Of a stretch of 64,000 nt of DNA, positions 8,885 to 17,047 are shown in pieces; the first letter of the stretch is position 1, and the number at the start of each line of letters is the position of its first letter. Under the pieces are notes generated by a model. That model was given only the letters and a program-made list of their open reading frames with translations. It did no database searches and was not told the origin of the DNA. This stretch comes from Alishewanella longhuensis. Lineage in GTDB: Bacteria; Pseudomonadota; Gammaproteobacteria; Enterobacterales; Alteromonadaceae. Where the stretch lies: contig NZ_BNAO01000007.1 in NCBI RefSeq assembly GCF_014653435.1, forward strand, positions 92,538 to 156,537, read 5' to 3'. The position numbers and the translations under genes are program-made.

Positions 8885-11620
8885 CTACCCCGTTGTAGCC
8901 GAAGGAGAGCGACGCTGCAAGCGCTGAAACATAGCGCTTAATAACACTAGACTTAACCCAAGGCCAATAAAGGATGCCGCACGCAATAGCCCTTGCAGCT
9001 CATTTAAATCAAATACAAAGACCTTAACCACCACCAGGCTTAACAGCACAAAACCGCTTTTACGCAGCACCTGCCAATGCCTAAGCTCCGCAACCACGAT
9101 AAGCAATACAGCCAGCAATAACAGCACCAGGGAGTAGCTATAATGCTCTGCATTGCTGGTTGCCAGGCTTAAACTAATTTGCCCTCCTTGCCAAAAGTGC
9201 CGCACGCTACTCAGTAAATACAAGCAGGCAAAACCTGCAGCAATATAGTAAGCCAATGGCCGATAGGAATTCGGCTGAGGCAACCTGGCCAAAGCAAAGC
9301 AACAAAGTGCAGGTATTGCCCAAAGTAATAGCAGCCAGTTTAATAACGGCCAGCTTCCCAGCAGCTGAGCGGAGAAATACGGATTGTAATAAAGATTTAG
9401 CACCAGCTGCGCCAGAGCTGCCAGTAATATTAAGCTTAATGCCCCGGCCCGATACAGCTGCTGCAGCGAGCCTGCTAAATAACTACGCCACTGATAAACC
9501 CAGGCTAATAGCAACCAATTGGCACTATGCAGAACCAAGCTGTAAAAATCTAGCTGGCCAAAGTTTAACGTTCTGTCGTTCAACCAGTACTGGCTTTGTA
9601 CCGTAATAAACACGGCCAGTAGTTGCAAGCAGGCACCTTCTAACCACTTTTGCAGATCAGTGCCGCGCCACAGCCAGGTTGCGCCCATAAAACAGCCCAA
9701 CACCAACGGATACACCAGCAAAGACCAATGCATGCCCAGCAGCGTAATGCCTTCATAACTCCCCAATAATGGTGCTGTCGTCAGTCGTAATAACACCAGA
9801 GCCACCAGCGCCTTAATAAACCAATGCGGTAGTGGAAAGCGTTGCTTTATACTGAGCAGTGTTAGCATAACCAGCTGCAGCGCAAATGCCACCGTTAACG
9901 CCGCTGCCGACAGGTATAAGGTAAAGCACCAGCTCAATGCCAGGTTAGCGCCAGCAGAGTGAATAAAGGCCTGGGTAGCTAATGCCGCACGTTTTGCCAA
10001 CAATGCCTGAATAATCACCAACACAGCGGCGTAAAACATCCAGGCTTTTTGCAGCAGTATGTGTTGTGCTGTGGGTACAAGCTGATAAGTCAGTGCCAAT
10101 AACAGTAAAGGGGCAATCGCTAAAAAAGCGGCCCAATGCACCCGCTGCGGCAACGTAAATACCACAAAAATAGCGGGCACAGTTAATAACAACCAGAGCA
10201 TTTGCCACTGCAAGGCCACGCCACCAAATAAGCGAGTTGCGTCTGGCACAGTCGAGGTATTGATAGCTGCCCAGGCTAGTACCATGGCAGCGGCAGTCCA
10301 CAGCCAACCTTCTGAGCGACCATCCGTTAAGGCCGCCACATATAATAGTGTGAGCAGGGCTAAGCAGGCATAAAAATGAACCGGACTGGCAAACTGTAAC
10401 TGTATAAGCAAAGCCAAACACAGTAACCCCAAACCCAAAAGATGTTCACGCAGCGGTGGCCACCATAAACGCATGGGTACAGCCGTAAGCTGCCAGCGTA
10501 ACCGATAATTCAGGCGAGGTAACCAGACCAAAGCAACGAAGCTTGCTAATACGGCCAACCACAGCAAAAGGGCGTCTGTTGCTCGCATATTGACGATAAC
10601 CAACAATAACCAACCGCAATGCGCTACAACCGGTAAAAACCATAACCAATAACGCTGTACCCGCCGCTCTACCAGCACCGATGATGTGGTAATAAGCGCT
10701 AAATAGAGCAATAAGGCCCACAGATTATTACTGTCTGTATTCACTAACAGCGGCACAGCATAGGCGCCAATAATACCAATAACGGCCAAAATAGGCCCCT
10801 GACGCAAGGAGAACCAGGACGCTGTTACCGCCACCAGCGCTAACAAGCTAAAGGTGAGCGGCGCACTAATTAACTGATACATTTGCTGCGCCATCAACAG
10901 CGCGGCATAGAGGGTAATAAAACCCGCACTGGCCAGAGCCGCCGGAATGTAGTTTTCCAACTGCTGACCCAATAGTTTTTTCTGATGCAACCACTCGCTG
11001 GCAGCCAAAAGGCCCAGCCCTAATAGTACGCCGCTGGCAATTCTAAGTACCGGCGAAAACCAACCCGCGTCTAACGAGTGTTTCACCAAAAAGATACCAC
11101 CAAACGCCAGCGCTAATGCCCCCAACCACACCATGCCGCGATCGATCAATTGCCGTTCCAGCCAGCTTAACCAGCCCAGTTGCTCACTAGCGCGTGCCGT
11201 GTTGTTATGCTTAGCATTAGCCGAGGTAACCTTATGCTCAGCGCTACTCTGGTTTGCTATCGCCGCTGCAATGGCTGCAGCTCTGGCCTCTTTAGGCGCC
11301 TGCAAAATGCTGTATTCTGCAGGCGATAACACCGTTGTAGCAGTAAGGTTATTCGTAGTAGCAAGGGCTACTGACTCAGCATCTGATAATGTACTCGGGG
11401 TATGACTAGAGTCACTTTTAAAGGTAGCGGCAAGATCTGCCGCAGCAGAGGTGATTGTATTTTTATCACTAGTGGTTGCCAAACCCTGTAATTGTTTAAG
11501 TTGTTGTTGCAACTGCAGTAATTGTGCTCGCAAGCCGCTGATTTGTGAAATAGCGATCAAGCCACAAAGCGCTCCAACTAACACAGCCAACAGCAATAAC
11601 ACTGCTAAAAACTCAAACAT
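8885..11620 (-). CDS. DUF2339 polytopic membrane protein
   Basis: A very hydrophobic protein of 911 residues. It opens with one membrane segment (about 2-22) and a Gln/Leu-rich coiled-coil stretch (LRAQLLQLQQQLKQLQ), then a low-complexity linker to about residue 150, and then more than twenty membrane helices to the C-terminus. This layout is that of DUF2339; the biochemical role is not known to me. The ATG at 11620 is chosen because GGAAGGA sits 5 nt upstream; an earlier in-frame TTG adds only 5 residues. It is convergent with radD (24-nt gap). Confidence 0.9.
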   Translation of the reverse strand: MFEFLAVLLLLAVLVGALCGLIAISQISGLRAQLLQLQQQLKQLQGLATTSDKNTITSAAADLAATFKSDSSHTPSTLSDAESVALATTNNLTATTVLSPAEYSILQAPKEARAAAIAAAIANQSSAEHKVTSANAKHNNTARASEQLGWLSWLERQLIDRGMVWLGALALAFGGIFLVKHSLDAGWFSPVLRIASGVLLGLGLLAASEWLHQKKLLGQQLENYIPAALASAGFITLYAALLMAQQMYQLISAPLTFSLLALVAVTASWFSLRQGPILAVIGIIGAYAVPLLVNTDSNNLWALLLYLALITTSSVLVERRVQRYWLWFLPVVAHCGWLLLVIVNMRATDALLLWLAVLASFVALVWLPRLNYRLRWQLTAVPMRLWWPPLREHLLGLGLLCLALLIQLQFASPVHFYACLALLTLLYVAALTDGRSEGWLWTAAAMVLAWAAINTSTVPDATRLFGGVALQWQMLWLLLTVPAIFVVFTLPQRVHWAAFLAIAPLLLLALTYQLVPTAQHILLQKAWMFYAAVLVIIQALLAKRAALATQAFIHSAGANLALSWCFTLYLSAAALTVAFALQLVMLTLLSIKQRFPLPHWFIKALVALVLLRLTTAPLLGSYEGITLLGMHWSLLVYPLVLGCFMGATWLWRGTDLQKWLEGACLQLLAVFITVQSQYWLNDRTLNFGQLDFYSLVLHSANWLLLAWVYQWRSYLAGSLQQLYRAGALSLILLAALAQLVLNLYYNPYFSAQLLGSWPLLNWLLLLWAIPALCCFALARLPQPNSYRPLAYYIAAGFACLYLLSSVRHFWQGGQISLSLATSNAEHYSYSLVLLLLAVLLIVVAELRHWQVLRKSGFVLLSLVVVKVFVFDLNELQGLLRAASFIGLGLSLVLLSAMFQRLQRRSPSATTG

Positions 11621-11819
11621 GGCGATCCTTCCCAAGGTTTTTATCGCAGCATAAAGCAGTTTTATAGAATTGCAAACAGAGGTTACTTCGACATTTAGAT
11701 TAATTATGCAAGCAAATAGACTGTTATTGTAAACAAGATGGCAAGACAGCCGTAAAGAATCTTACAGTCCCAAACAATACGTTATCTCTATTTTCTTTTA
11801 AATTTTAGGTGAGGGTCAC

Positions 11820-11848
11820 TTGCAGCTTTTTGCCGTTTCCTTTAATGT
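11820..11848 (+). promoter_or_regulatory. Probable promoter of tRNA-Gly
   Basis: TTGCAG and TAATGT are spaced by 17 nt and sit 15 nt before the tRNA 5' end, which is the right geometry for a sigma-70 promoter. The rest of the 243-nt gap from 11621 shows nothing else I can name. Confidence 0.5.
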
Positions 11849-11863
11849 AGCCACGCTAATCAG

Positions 11864-11937
11864 GCGGGTGTAGTTCAGTGGTAGAATGCCAGCTTCCCAA
11901 GCTCGAGATACGGGTTCGATTCCCGTCACCCGCTCCA
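11864..11937 (+). tRNA. tRNA-Gly (anticodon CCC)
   Basis: A 74-nt class I tRNA with acceptor GCGGGTG/CACCCGC, D-arm GTTC/GAAT, anticodon loop TTCCCAA, T-arm ACGGG/CCCGT and an encoded CCA end. It resembles the E. coli glyU species. One oddity: the anticodon stem CCAGC/GCTCG has a C-C mismatch at the second pair (positions 28-42). Confidence 0.96.
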
Positions 11938-12028
11938 ATCTATGTAGTTTCCCCCGCTATTTTACGCTTAACTTTTGCTCAAAATTTGTTACACTGTTTG
12001 CACTATTTACTATTTATCAACATTTACT

Positions 12029-13216
12029 ATGCAAACCTTGTTTGAGTTTTATCACGACCAAGTGTTTTATCAGCTCAAAGCCAATAACTTGGGTAAAGAA
12101 ATGTTATTTCGCAACGGCGAATTGGTGTCGCAAGGGCGGGCGTTTTTTAGCACCAGCAATGATCACCGTTTTTTATGCCCTAAGCATGGGCCTATGCGGC
12201 TGTACTTTAAAGTCTCGTTAAAAAATGCCGATGTCAGTTACCGGTTGGAAGCAGGAAGTACGCTGCTTTGTGAAGGAATAACGGCAGCTAAACCACCAAA
12301 ATGGCTAAGCAAGTTAGAGCAAAAGCTATCGCCTGAGGCAGAGCCTGTCCAAACCGCGTCCCCTGCACAGCAGGATACCGAAATGCTAAATCAGCCGCAG
12401 CTTTCACAGCAAGCACCCTATACGGCGGCCGCTTCGGCCCCCTCCCCGTTAAAACAATGGTTTAAACCTTTATTGGTACTGGGTGTGATCGCCTTAAAAC
12501 TGTCGAAAAGCGCTGGTGCCATTAAAGCCGCGCTGGCAGGCACCGCCTTGGCAGGTTGGGCCTGGTTATTTAACCTGGAGTTTGCTATCAGCTTAATTGC
12601 CGCCATTCTGATCCACGAATATGGCCATGTCTATGCCATGAAACGCGCTGGCCTTAAAGTGAAAGGCGTTTACTTATTGCCTTTTATTGGCGGCGTCGCA
12701 GTCAGTGAGTGCGCTACCAGCCGCTGGCAGGATTTTAAAATAGCCATAGCTGGCCCAGCCTTTGGTACTTTAGGGGCTATTATTGCCTATCTACTGTGGT
12801 TGGAAACCCAGCATTCCGCACTGGCGCTATTTGCCGCCATAAGCTTGCTACTAAACCTGTTTAATTTACTGCCGATGGTGCCACTAGACGGTGGCAGGGT
12901 AATGCAAGCAGCGGCTTTTAGCCGCAAAGGCAAAGCGGCTAAAACGGCATTGTTGTTGGTAACGGGTAGCCTGACTTTTGCCGCCTGGTATTTTGGTTTT
13001 TATCTGTTAATGCTGTTTGGCATTTTAGGCACTTTTGATCTGCTCTCTGACAGTGAAGAGCGGGATAAAGATATCGCCCCAATGACCGATACCGGTATAT
13101 TAGTTACCCTGTTAAGCTACATTGGTTTAATGGCCATTTTGCTTTGGTTGTCAGTCATTATGGCCGACAGCGGTATTCCCGGTACTAACCTGCCACTTAT
13201 TTTTATCTCCAGTTAA
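12029..13216 (+). CDS. M50-family site-2-protease-like membrane metallopeptidase
   Basis: A 395-residue protein with a soluble N-terminal domain of about 140 residues ending in a Gln/Ala/Pro-rich linker, followed by membrane helices. The zinc motif HEYGH is at 196-200 inside a hydrophobic helix, and the second family motif NLLPMVPLDGGR lies further on, so both catalytic elements are intact. This is characteristic of S2P-type intramembrane proteases. The substrate is unknown, and no PDZ domain is seen. The frame is open from a TTG at 11975, but the ATG at 12029 is preferred because the upstream extension lacks family character; the ribosome-binding site is weak either way. Confidence 0.87.
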   Translation: MQTLFEFYHDQVFYQLKANNLGKEMLFRNGELVSQGRAFFSTSNDHRFLCPKHGPMRLYFKVSLKNADVSYRLEAGSTLLCEGITAAKPPKWLSKLEQKLSPEAEPVQTASPAQQDTEMLNQPQLSQQAPYTAAASAPSPLKQWFKPLLVLGVIALKLSKSAGAIKAALAGTALAGWAWLFNLEFAISLIAAILIHEYGHVYAMKRAGLKVKGVYLLPFIGGVAVSECATSRWQDFKIAIAGPAFGTLGAIIAYLLWLETQHSALALFAAISLLLNLFNLLPMVPLDGGRVMQAAAFSRKGKAAKTALLLVTGSLTFAAWYFGFYLLMLFGILGTFDLLSDSEERDKDIAPMTDTGILVTLLSYIGLMAILLWLSVIMADSGIPGTNLPLIFISS

Positions 13217-13235
13217 AGCCCCACCTAGGCGCGCT

Positions 13236-13265
13236 GCTAAAGTCCTCGAATTCGAGGGCTTTAGC
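13236..13265. repeat. Palindromic element A (30 bp)
   Basis: Arms GCTAAAG and CTTTAGC enclose CCTCGAATTCGAGG, forming a near-perfect palindrome with a single T-G wobble pair. It is one of three similar hairpins in the 328-nt gap 13217-13544, which otherwise holds no gene. No U-run follows it, so it does not look like a simple terminator. Confidence 0.8.
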
Positions 13266-13283
13266 CTGCAAAACGCGGCAAGC

Positions 13284-13311
13284 TTAACCCCATCGAATTC
13301 GATGGGGTTAA
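13284..13311. repeat. Palindromic element B (28 bp)
   Basis: A perfect 28-bp palindrome with half-site TTAACCCCATCGAA. It shares the TCGAATTCGA core with element A but has different flanking arms that still pair, i.e. compensatory change. It is preceded by TGCAAAACG, also found before element C. Confidence 0.85.
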
Positions 13312-13385
13312 AAGTAATATACTGTTTCTATTGGCAATACTTAAGAAGTCACGTCAAGTACTTTCACTTGCAAAACGTTGTTACT

Positions 13386-13413
13386 TTAATCCCGTTGAAA
13401 TCGACGGGATTAA
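13386..13413. repeat. Palindromic element C (28 bp)
   Basis: Left arm TTAATCCCGTTGA and right arm TCGACGGGATTAA pair with one G-T wobble around a two-base centre. It has the same length and layout as element B and the same upstream TGCAAAACG motif. The remaining 130 nt up to the hydrolase start hold only a good ribosome-binding site (AAGGAT before 13545). Confidence 0.8.
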
Positions 13414-13544
13414 CAGGAATACGCATTTATTAACTGCGATTTCTTAGACACCATTTTATTTTCAAAAAAATGAGAATTTTTGTCACACTAAGGCCAGCTG
13501 CGGCGACTTGGTAAGGTAACCCATACTTAACTAAGGATATCGCC

Positions 13545-14492
13545 ATGCAAAACACCACTCAACACACCCATAATACCCAAGTAAACAATCAACCCGCTAA
13601 AGCAAAACCAGGGTTTTGGACCTATTTCGCCATTATTATGACTATTATCGGCGGCGTCATAGTTCCCCAATTGAAAGCCGCTGAAGTGGCAGCGGTGCCC
13701 AGTTTTCAGGTAACGGTAATTGGCGAGGGTAAACCGGTATTACTTATTCCAGGCTTAATGTCGGATAGCCGCATTTGGCAAGACACCGTAAAAAGCTTAA
13801 AAAGTGATTACCAATTACACCTGATTAGCCTGGCAGGCTTTGCCGGCACGCCAGCTATAGCAGGCGAGTTCTTACCCCAAGTACAGCACGATTTATTAGC
13901 CTATATCGAACAGCAGCAACTGGTTAAACCGGCAGTAATAGGCCATAGCCTGGGCGCCTTTTTGGCCTTTGCGCTAGCAAGTAGCGCACCGGAACAAATT
14001 GGCACCGTGGTAGCAGTAGATGGCTTACCCTATATTGCGCCTATTTTTAGCCGCAACCCCGCTACTCAGGTTACCGATATGCAAGCACAAGCCTCGCAAA
14101 TTAAAGGCTACTATCAAAATATGACTGTCGAACAGTTAACTGCCGGCGCAAAGCAGGGCTTGTTTATTCAGGCTCGGTCAGCAGCACATCAACAGCTGGT
14201 GTTAGAGATGGCCAGCACGTCCGACAGCCGCACTGTTGGTCAGGCCATGTATGAGTTACTTACCACCGATTTACGGCCAAAAGTAAGTGCTATCCAAAGT
14301 AAAGTATGGCTGCTGGGTGCCAGTGGTGCGCTACCAGAAGCACAACAAGCACAGGCCACCGCTATTTATCAGCAGCAACTTGCCACTATTGCTAACGCGA
14401 CTTTACTGATGAATACTAACAGTCGCCATTTTATGATGCTGGATGAGCCTGAGTGGTTTATTGCCCAGCTCCGTTTGGCCTTACAGGAGTAA
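13545..14492 (+). CDS. Membrane-anchored alpha/beta hydrolase
   Basis: A 315-residue protein. A short polar N-terminus is followed by one hydrophobic segment (about 24-40, FWTYFAIIMTIIGG) that looks like a signal anchor, putting the catalytic domain in the periplasm. The hydrolase domain shows the oxyanion-hole region LLIPGLMSD (about 66-74), the nucleophile elbow GHSLG with Ser135, and a C-terminal RHFMM containing the likely catalytic His. The substrate cannot be told from sequence. The sigma-factor gene starts 7 nt downstream, so the two are probably one operon. Confidence 0.87.
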   Translation: MQNTTQHTHNTQVNNQPAKAKPGFWTYFAIIMTIIGGVIVPQLKAAEVAAVPSFQVTVIGEGKPVLLIPGLMSDSRIWQDTVKSLKSDYQLHLISLAGFAGTPAIAGEFLPQVQHDLLAYIEQQQLVKPAVIGHSLGAFLAFALASSAPEQIGTVVAVDGLPYIAPIFSRNPATQVTDMQAQASQIKGYYQNMTVEQLTAGAKQGLFIQARSAAHQQLVLEMASTSDSRTVGQAMYELLTTDLRPKVSAIQSKVWLLGASGALPEAQQAQATAIYQQQLATIANATLLMNTNSRHFMMLDEPEWFIAQLRLALQE

Positions 14493-14499
14493 ACTCAGC

Positions 14500-15666
14500 A
14501 TGCCAAACGCCAACCTTAGCGCACCACTTACTATGCCACTGCCCCTAGAACAGCAATTGCAGCCCGACGTTACCGCGGCTATTGCTGGCGATATGCAAGC
14601 CTTTGGCCGCTTGATCCGCCGCTGCCAAAATAGTGTTAGCAGCATTGCGCTGGCCATTGTGAAAGACTTAGATGCCAGCGAAGAGGTTTGCCAGCAGGTC
14701 TTTATTGCCGCCTGGCAGCAACTTAGTAGCCTGCAAAACCCGGCCAGCTTTCTGCCCTGGGTACGACAAATTACCCGTTATCGCGCCTATAGCTATCTGC
14801 GTGAACAACGGGATGCAAAAACCGAGCGCGGTGCTGACGCTGAAGCCTTGCTGGAGACTTTTGCCAGCGACAGCAACCCGCCCGACGAATTACTGCGCAG
14901 CGAGCAGGCTACGCTGATCCGTAACCTGTTGGATGAGCTGCCGCCGGAGAGCCGGGAAATCGTCCTGCTGTTTTACCGTGAAGAACAAAACAGTAATCAG
15001 GTCGCTAGTTTATTAGGGTTGACTGAAGCGAATGTACGGAAAAAACTGCAGCGGGTCAGGGAATTGCTCAAAGAACAGCTATTAGCCAGATACGGCAAGC
15101 TGATTTTAAGTACTGCGCCGGGTGTGGGCCTTAGCAGTGCAGTGCTTAGCGCCTTACTGATCGGTAGCCCATCCGCCGCTGCCGCGACTGCCAGTGCCAT
15201 GGCAGCACATAGCAGCGGACTGGCAAAATTCGGCTGGTTATTGAGTGGGGCGCTACTTGGCGCGCTCGGCGGCATGCTCGGTGTAGTGCTGGGGATGCGC
15301 GGCCCGCTGAAAAATGCGACCAGTGATAACGAGCGCAGTCGCTTATTGCGTTATCGCAATCAGGCTTTGGTTTGGGTTGGCCTCTCAGGCTTACTACTCG
15401 CTGCAGCATACGAATTTACCGCAGGTGCGATAGCTCCACTAATGGCCTTTGGCCTTTTTATGGCGGGCGTGACTTATCTGCAAGTTAGGGTATGGCAAAC
15501 GATCAAACCGCGCTTGTTGGCAAAAGCCGCACAGAGTGCAGAAACAAAACGGCAGTATCGAAATAATCTGTTCTGGTGTTGGTTTGGTATGCTCGGTGGT
15601 GCGACTGCCGGCTTTGCCGGCTTGATTGCTGGCCTGATCAAAAATGGCCGCTGGTTTTTGGGCTAG
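14500..15666 (+). CDS. ECF-like sigma factor fused to a C-terminal membrane domain
   Basis: A 388-residue protein. Residues about 22-100 match sigma-70 region 2 (AFGRLIRRC to the tryptophan-containing LPWVRQITR stretch). Residues about 130-185 match region 4, with an HTH at NSNQVASLLGLTEANVRKKL. Beyond this are an Ala-rich hydrophobic stretch (about 200-225) and four further likely membrane helices (about 240-262, 287-305, 310-328 and 355-378). The ATG at 14500 with GGAG upstream is chosen; the longer frame runs into the hydrolase gene. No separate anti-sigma gene follows, so the membrane part may do that job. Function is inferred. Confidence 0.83.
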   Translation: MPNANLSAPLTMPLPLEQQLQPDVTAAIAGDMQAFGRLIRRCQNSVSSIALAIVKDLDASEEVCQQVFIAAWQQLSSLQNPASFLPWVRQITRYRAYSYLREQRDAKTERGADAEALLETFASDSNPPDELLRSEQATLIRNLLDELPPESREIVLLFYREEQNSNQVASLLGLTEANVRKKLQRVRELLKEQLLARYGKLILSTAPGVGLSSAVLSALLIGSPSAAAATASAMAAHSSGLAKFGWLLSGALLGALGGMLGVVLGMRGPLKNATSDNERSRLLRYRNQALVWVGLSGLLLAAAYEFTAGAIAPLMAFGLFMAGVTYLQVRVWQTIKPRLLAKAAQSAETKRQYRNNLFWCWFGMLGGATAGFAGLIAGLIKNGRWFLG

Positions 15667-15755
15667 TGTTCCCTCCTGGCTATATACAGCCTGGTGTTTT
15701 TCGGTCTGCTACACACTTCTATAGTTTGCTACTAACCACGTGCGCTCTCTACTAA

Positions 15756-15787
15756 AGCTTGGTTTATTGAAATTGTTAAACCAAGCT
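15756..15787. other. Perfect 11-bp inverted repeat (stem-loop)
   Basis: AGCTTGGTTTA pairs perfectly with TAAACCAAGCT around a 10-nt loop. It lies 90 nt after the sigma-factor gene and 104 nt before the MetJ boxes. There is no U-run after it, so it may be an end-of-operon stem, an mRNA stabiliser or a protein site. The rest of the 353-nt gap 15667-16019 holds the promoter and operator listed separately. Confidence 0.6.
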
Positions 15788-15845
15788 GTTCATTTGCGCC
15801 CAAAATAGATGATTTAATTTCATCGTTTCATGAAAAAACATCATT

Positions 15846-15873
15846 TTTACTCATCGAAAATTCGGCGTATAAC
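15846..15873 (+). promoter_or_regulatory. Candidate promoter of mesX-mesD
   Basis: TTTACT and TATAAC with 16-nt spacing would place a transcription start near 15880, just before the MetJ boxes. The match to consensus is only fair. Confidence 0.35.
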
Positions 15874-15890
15874 TACATCACAACCCAAAT

Positions 15891-15906
15891 AGACGTCTAG
15901 ATGTTT
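15891..15906 (+). promoter_or_regulatory. MetJ operator (two tandem met boxes)
   Basis: A perfect met box AGACGTCT is followed directly by AGATGTTT, giving the 16-bp two-box arrangement that binds the methionine repressor MetJ with SAM. It lies 114 nt before mesX, consistent with methionine repression of the synthase pair. Confidence 0.8.
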
Positions 15907-16019
15907 ATTTTTTCTTGCGCAGTAGCCATCTTGACAAGTAATGGTTTGCCCCTTCGCACAAAGTCAAACCTGATTATTGCGACTGCAACATGGCAATCAA
16001 ATAACAATTGGAAATCTCG

Positions 16020-17009
16020 ATGATGAAAAACAATGACTTCACTTTTACCGTTAAACGTATTCGCTTTGATGAACACTACCAACCCGCGGACAGCACCCGC
16101 CTGACCACTAATTTCGCGAACCTGGCACGCGGTGAGCGGCGCCAGCAGAATTTGCACAATGCCTTAACCATGATTAACAACCGATTTAATGCCTTAGCTA
16201 ATTGGGATAATCCTAAAGGTGATCGCTATAGCCTTGAGCTGGACATTATCTCGGTGGATGTTGATGTTGCTGGCAATGGTGCAAGCTTCCCCTCTATTGA
16301 AGTGTTACAAACGCATATTGTTGATAACGCTACTGGGCAACGCTTTGAGGGTATTGTTGGTAATAACTTTTCGTCCTACGTGCGGGACTATGATTTTAGC
16401 GTCTTACTGCCCGAACATAACAAACAGCAAGCAGGATTCAGTATTCCAGATAATTTTGGCGAGCTGCACGGCAAATTGTTTCAGTCCTTTGTGAGCTCAG
16501 CTACCTACAAAGCGCACTTTAAAAAACCACCGGTAATTTGTTTAAGTGTGTCTGATAACAAAATCTATTACCGCACCGAAAACCGCCATCCGGTGCTAGG
16601 GGTGGAATACCAACCGAATGAAGCTTCGCTAACCGAGCAATATTTTAAAAAGATGGGCCTGGCGGTGCGCTATTTTATGCCGGCCAACAGTACCGCCCCT
16701 TTGGCATTTTACTTTTTTGGTGATCTGCTAAACGACTATAACAATCTGGAGCTGATTAGCACCATCAGCACCATGGAGACCTTTCAGAAGATTTACCGGC
16801 CAGAGATCTACAATGCCAATGTGGTTGCCGGTCACTGCTATCAGCCGAATTTACACAATACCGATCATTCCGTGACGCAAATTGTCTATGACCGGGAAGA
16901 GCGCAGCAGGCTGGCCAAAGCCCAGGGTAAATTTGCAGAAGAGCATTTTATTAAGCCCTATCAAGCCGTGTTAGCACAGTGGTCGGCTAAGGTTACACAG
17001 TCAGCCTAA
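16020..17009 (+). CDS. mesX: MesX, DUF1852 partner of methionine synthase MesD
   Basis: A 329-residue soluble DUF1852 protein. The family is known as a putative oxygenase needed together with the core methionine synthase MesD. No classic cofactor motif is obvious to me, but the family-like segments (FTVKRIRFDEHY near the N-terminus, RGERRQQNLHNAL, and VAGHCYQPNLHNTDHS near the end) are clear. The ATG at 16020 is used; a second ATG follows at once, and the earlier TTG extends only 4 residues. mesD starts 38 nt downstream, and a MetJ operator lies upstream. Confidence 0.9.
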   Translation: MMKNNDFTFTVKRIRFDEHYQPADSTRLTTNFANLARGERRQQNLHNALTMINNRFNALANWDNPKGDRYSLELDIISVDVDVAGNGASFPSIEVLQTHIVDNATGQRFEGIVGNNFSSYVRDYDFSVLLPEHNKQQAGFSIPDNFGELHGKLFQSFVSSATYKAHFKKPPVICLSVSDNKIYYRTENRHPVLGVEYQPNEASLTEQYFKKMGLAVRYFMPANSTAPLAFYFFGDLLNDYNNLELISTISTMETFQKIYRPEIYNANVVAGHCYQPNLHNTDHSVTQIVYDREERSRLAKAQGKFAEEHFIKPYQAVLAQWSAKVTQSA

Positions 17010-17047
17010 GTGTTTAATTTTTTCTAATAACCCGGATAACTGAATTT

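Noticed and set aside
9945-10721. Frames of 158 and 91 codons inside the DUF2339 gene
   Set aside because: They are alternative-frame shadows of a low-complexity hydrophobic gene.
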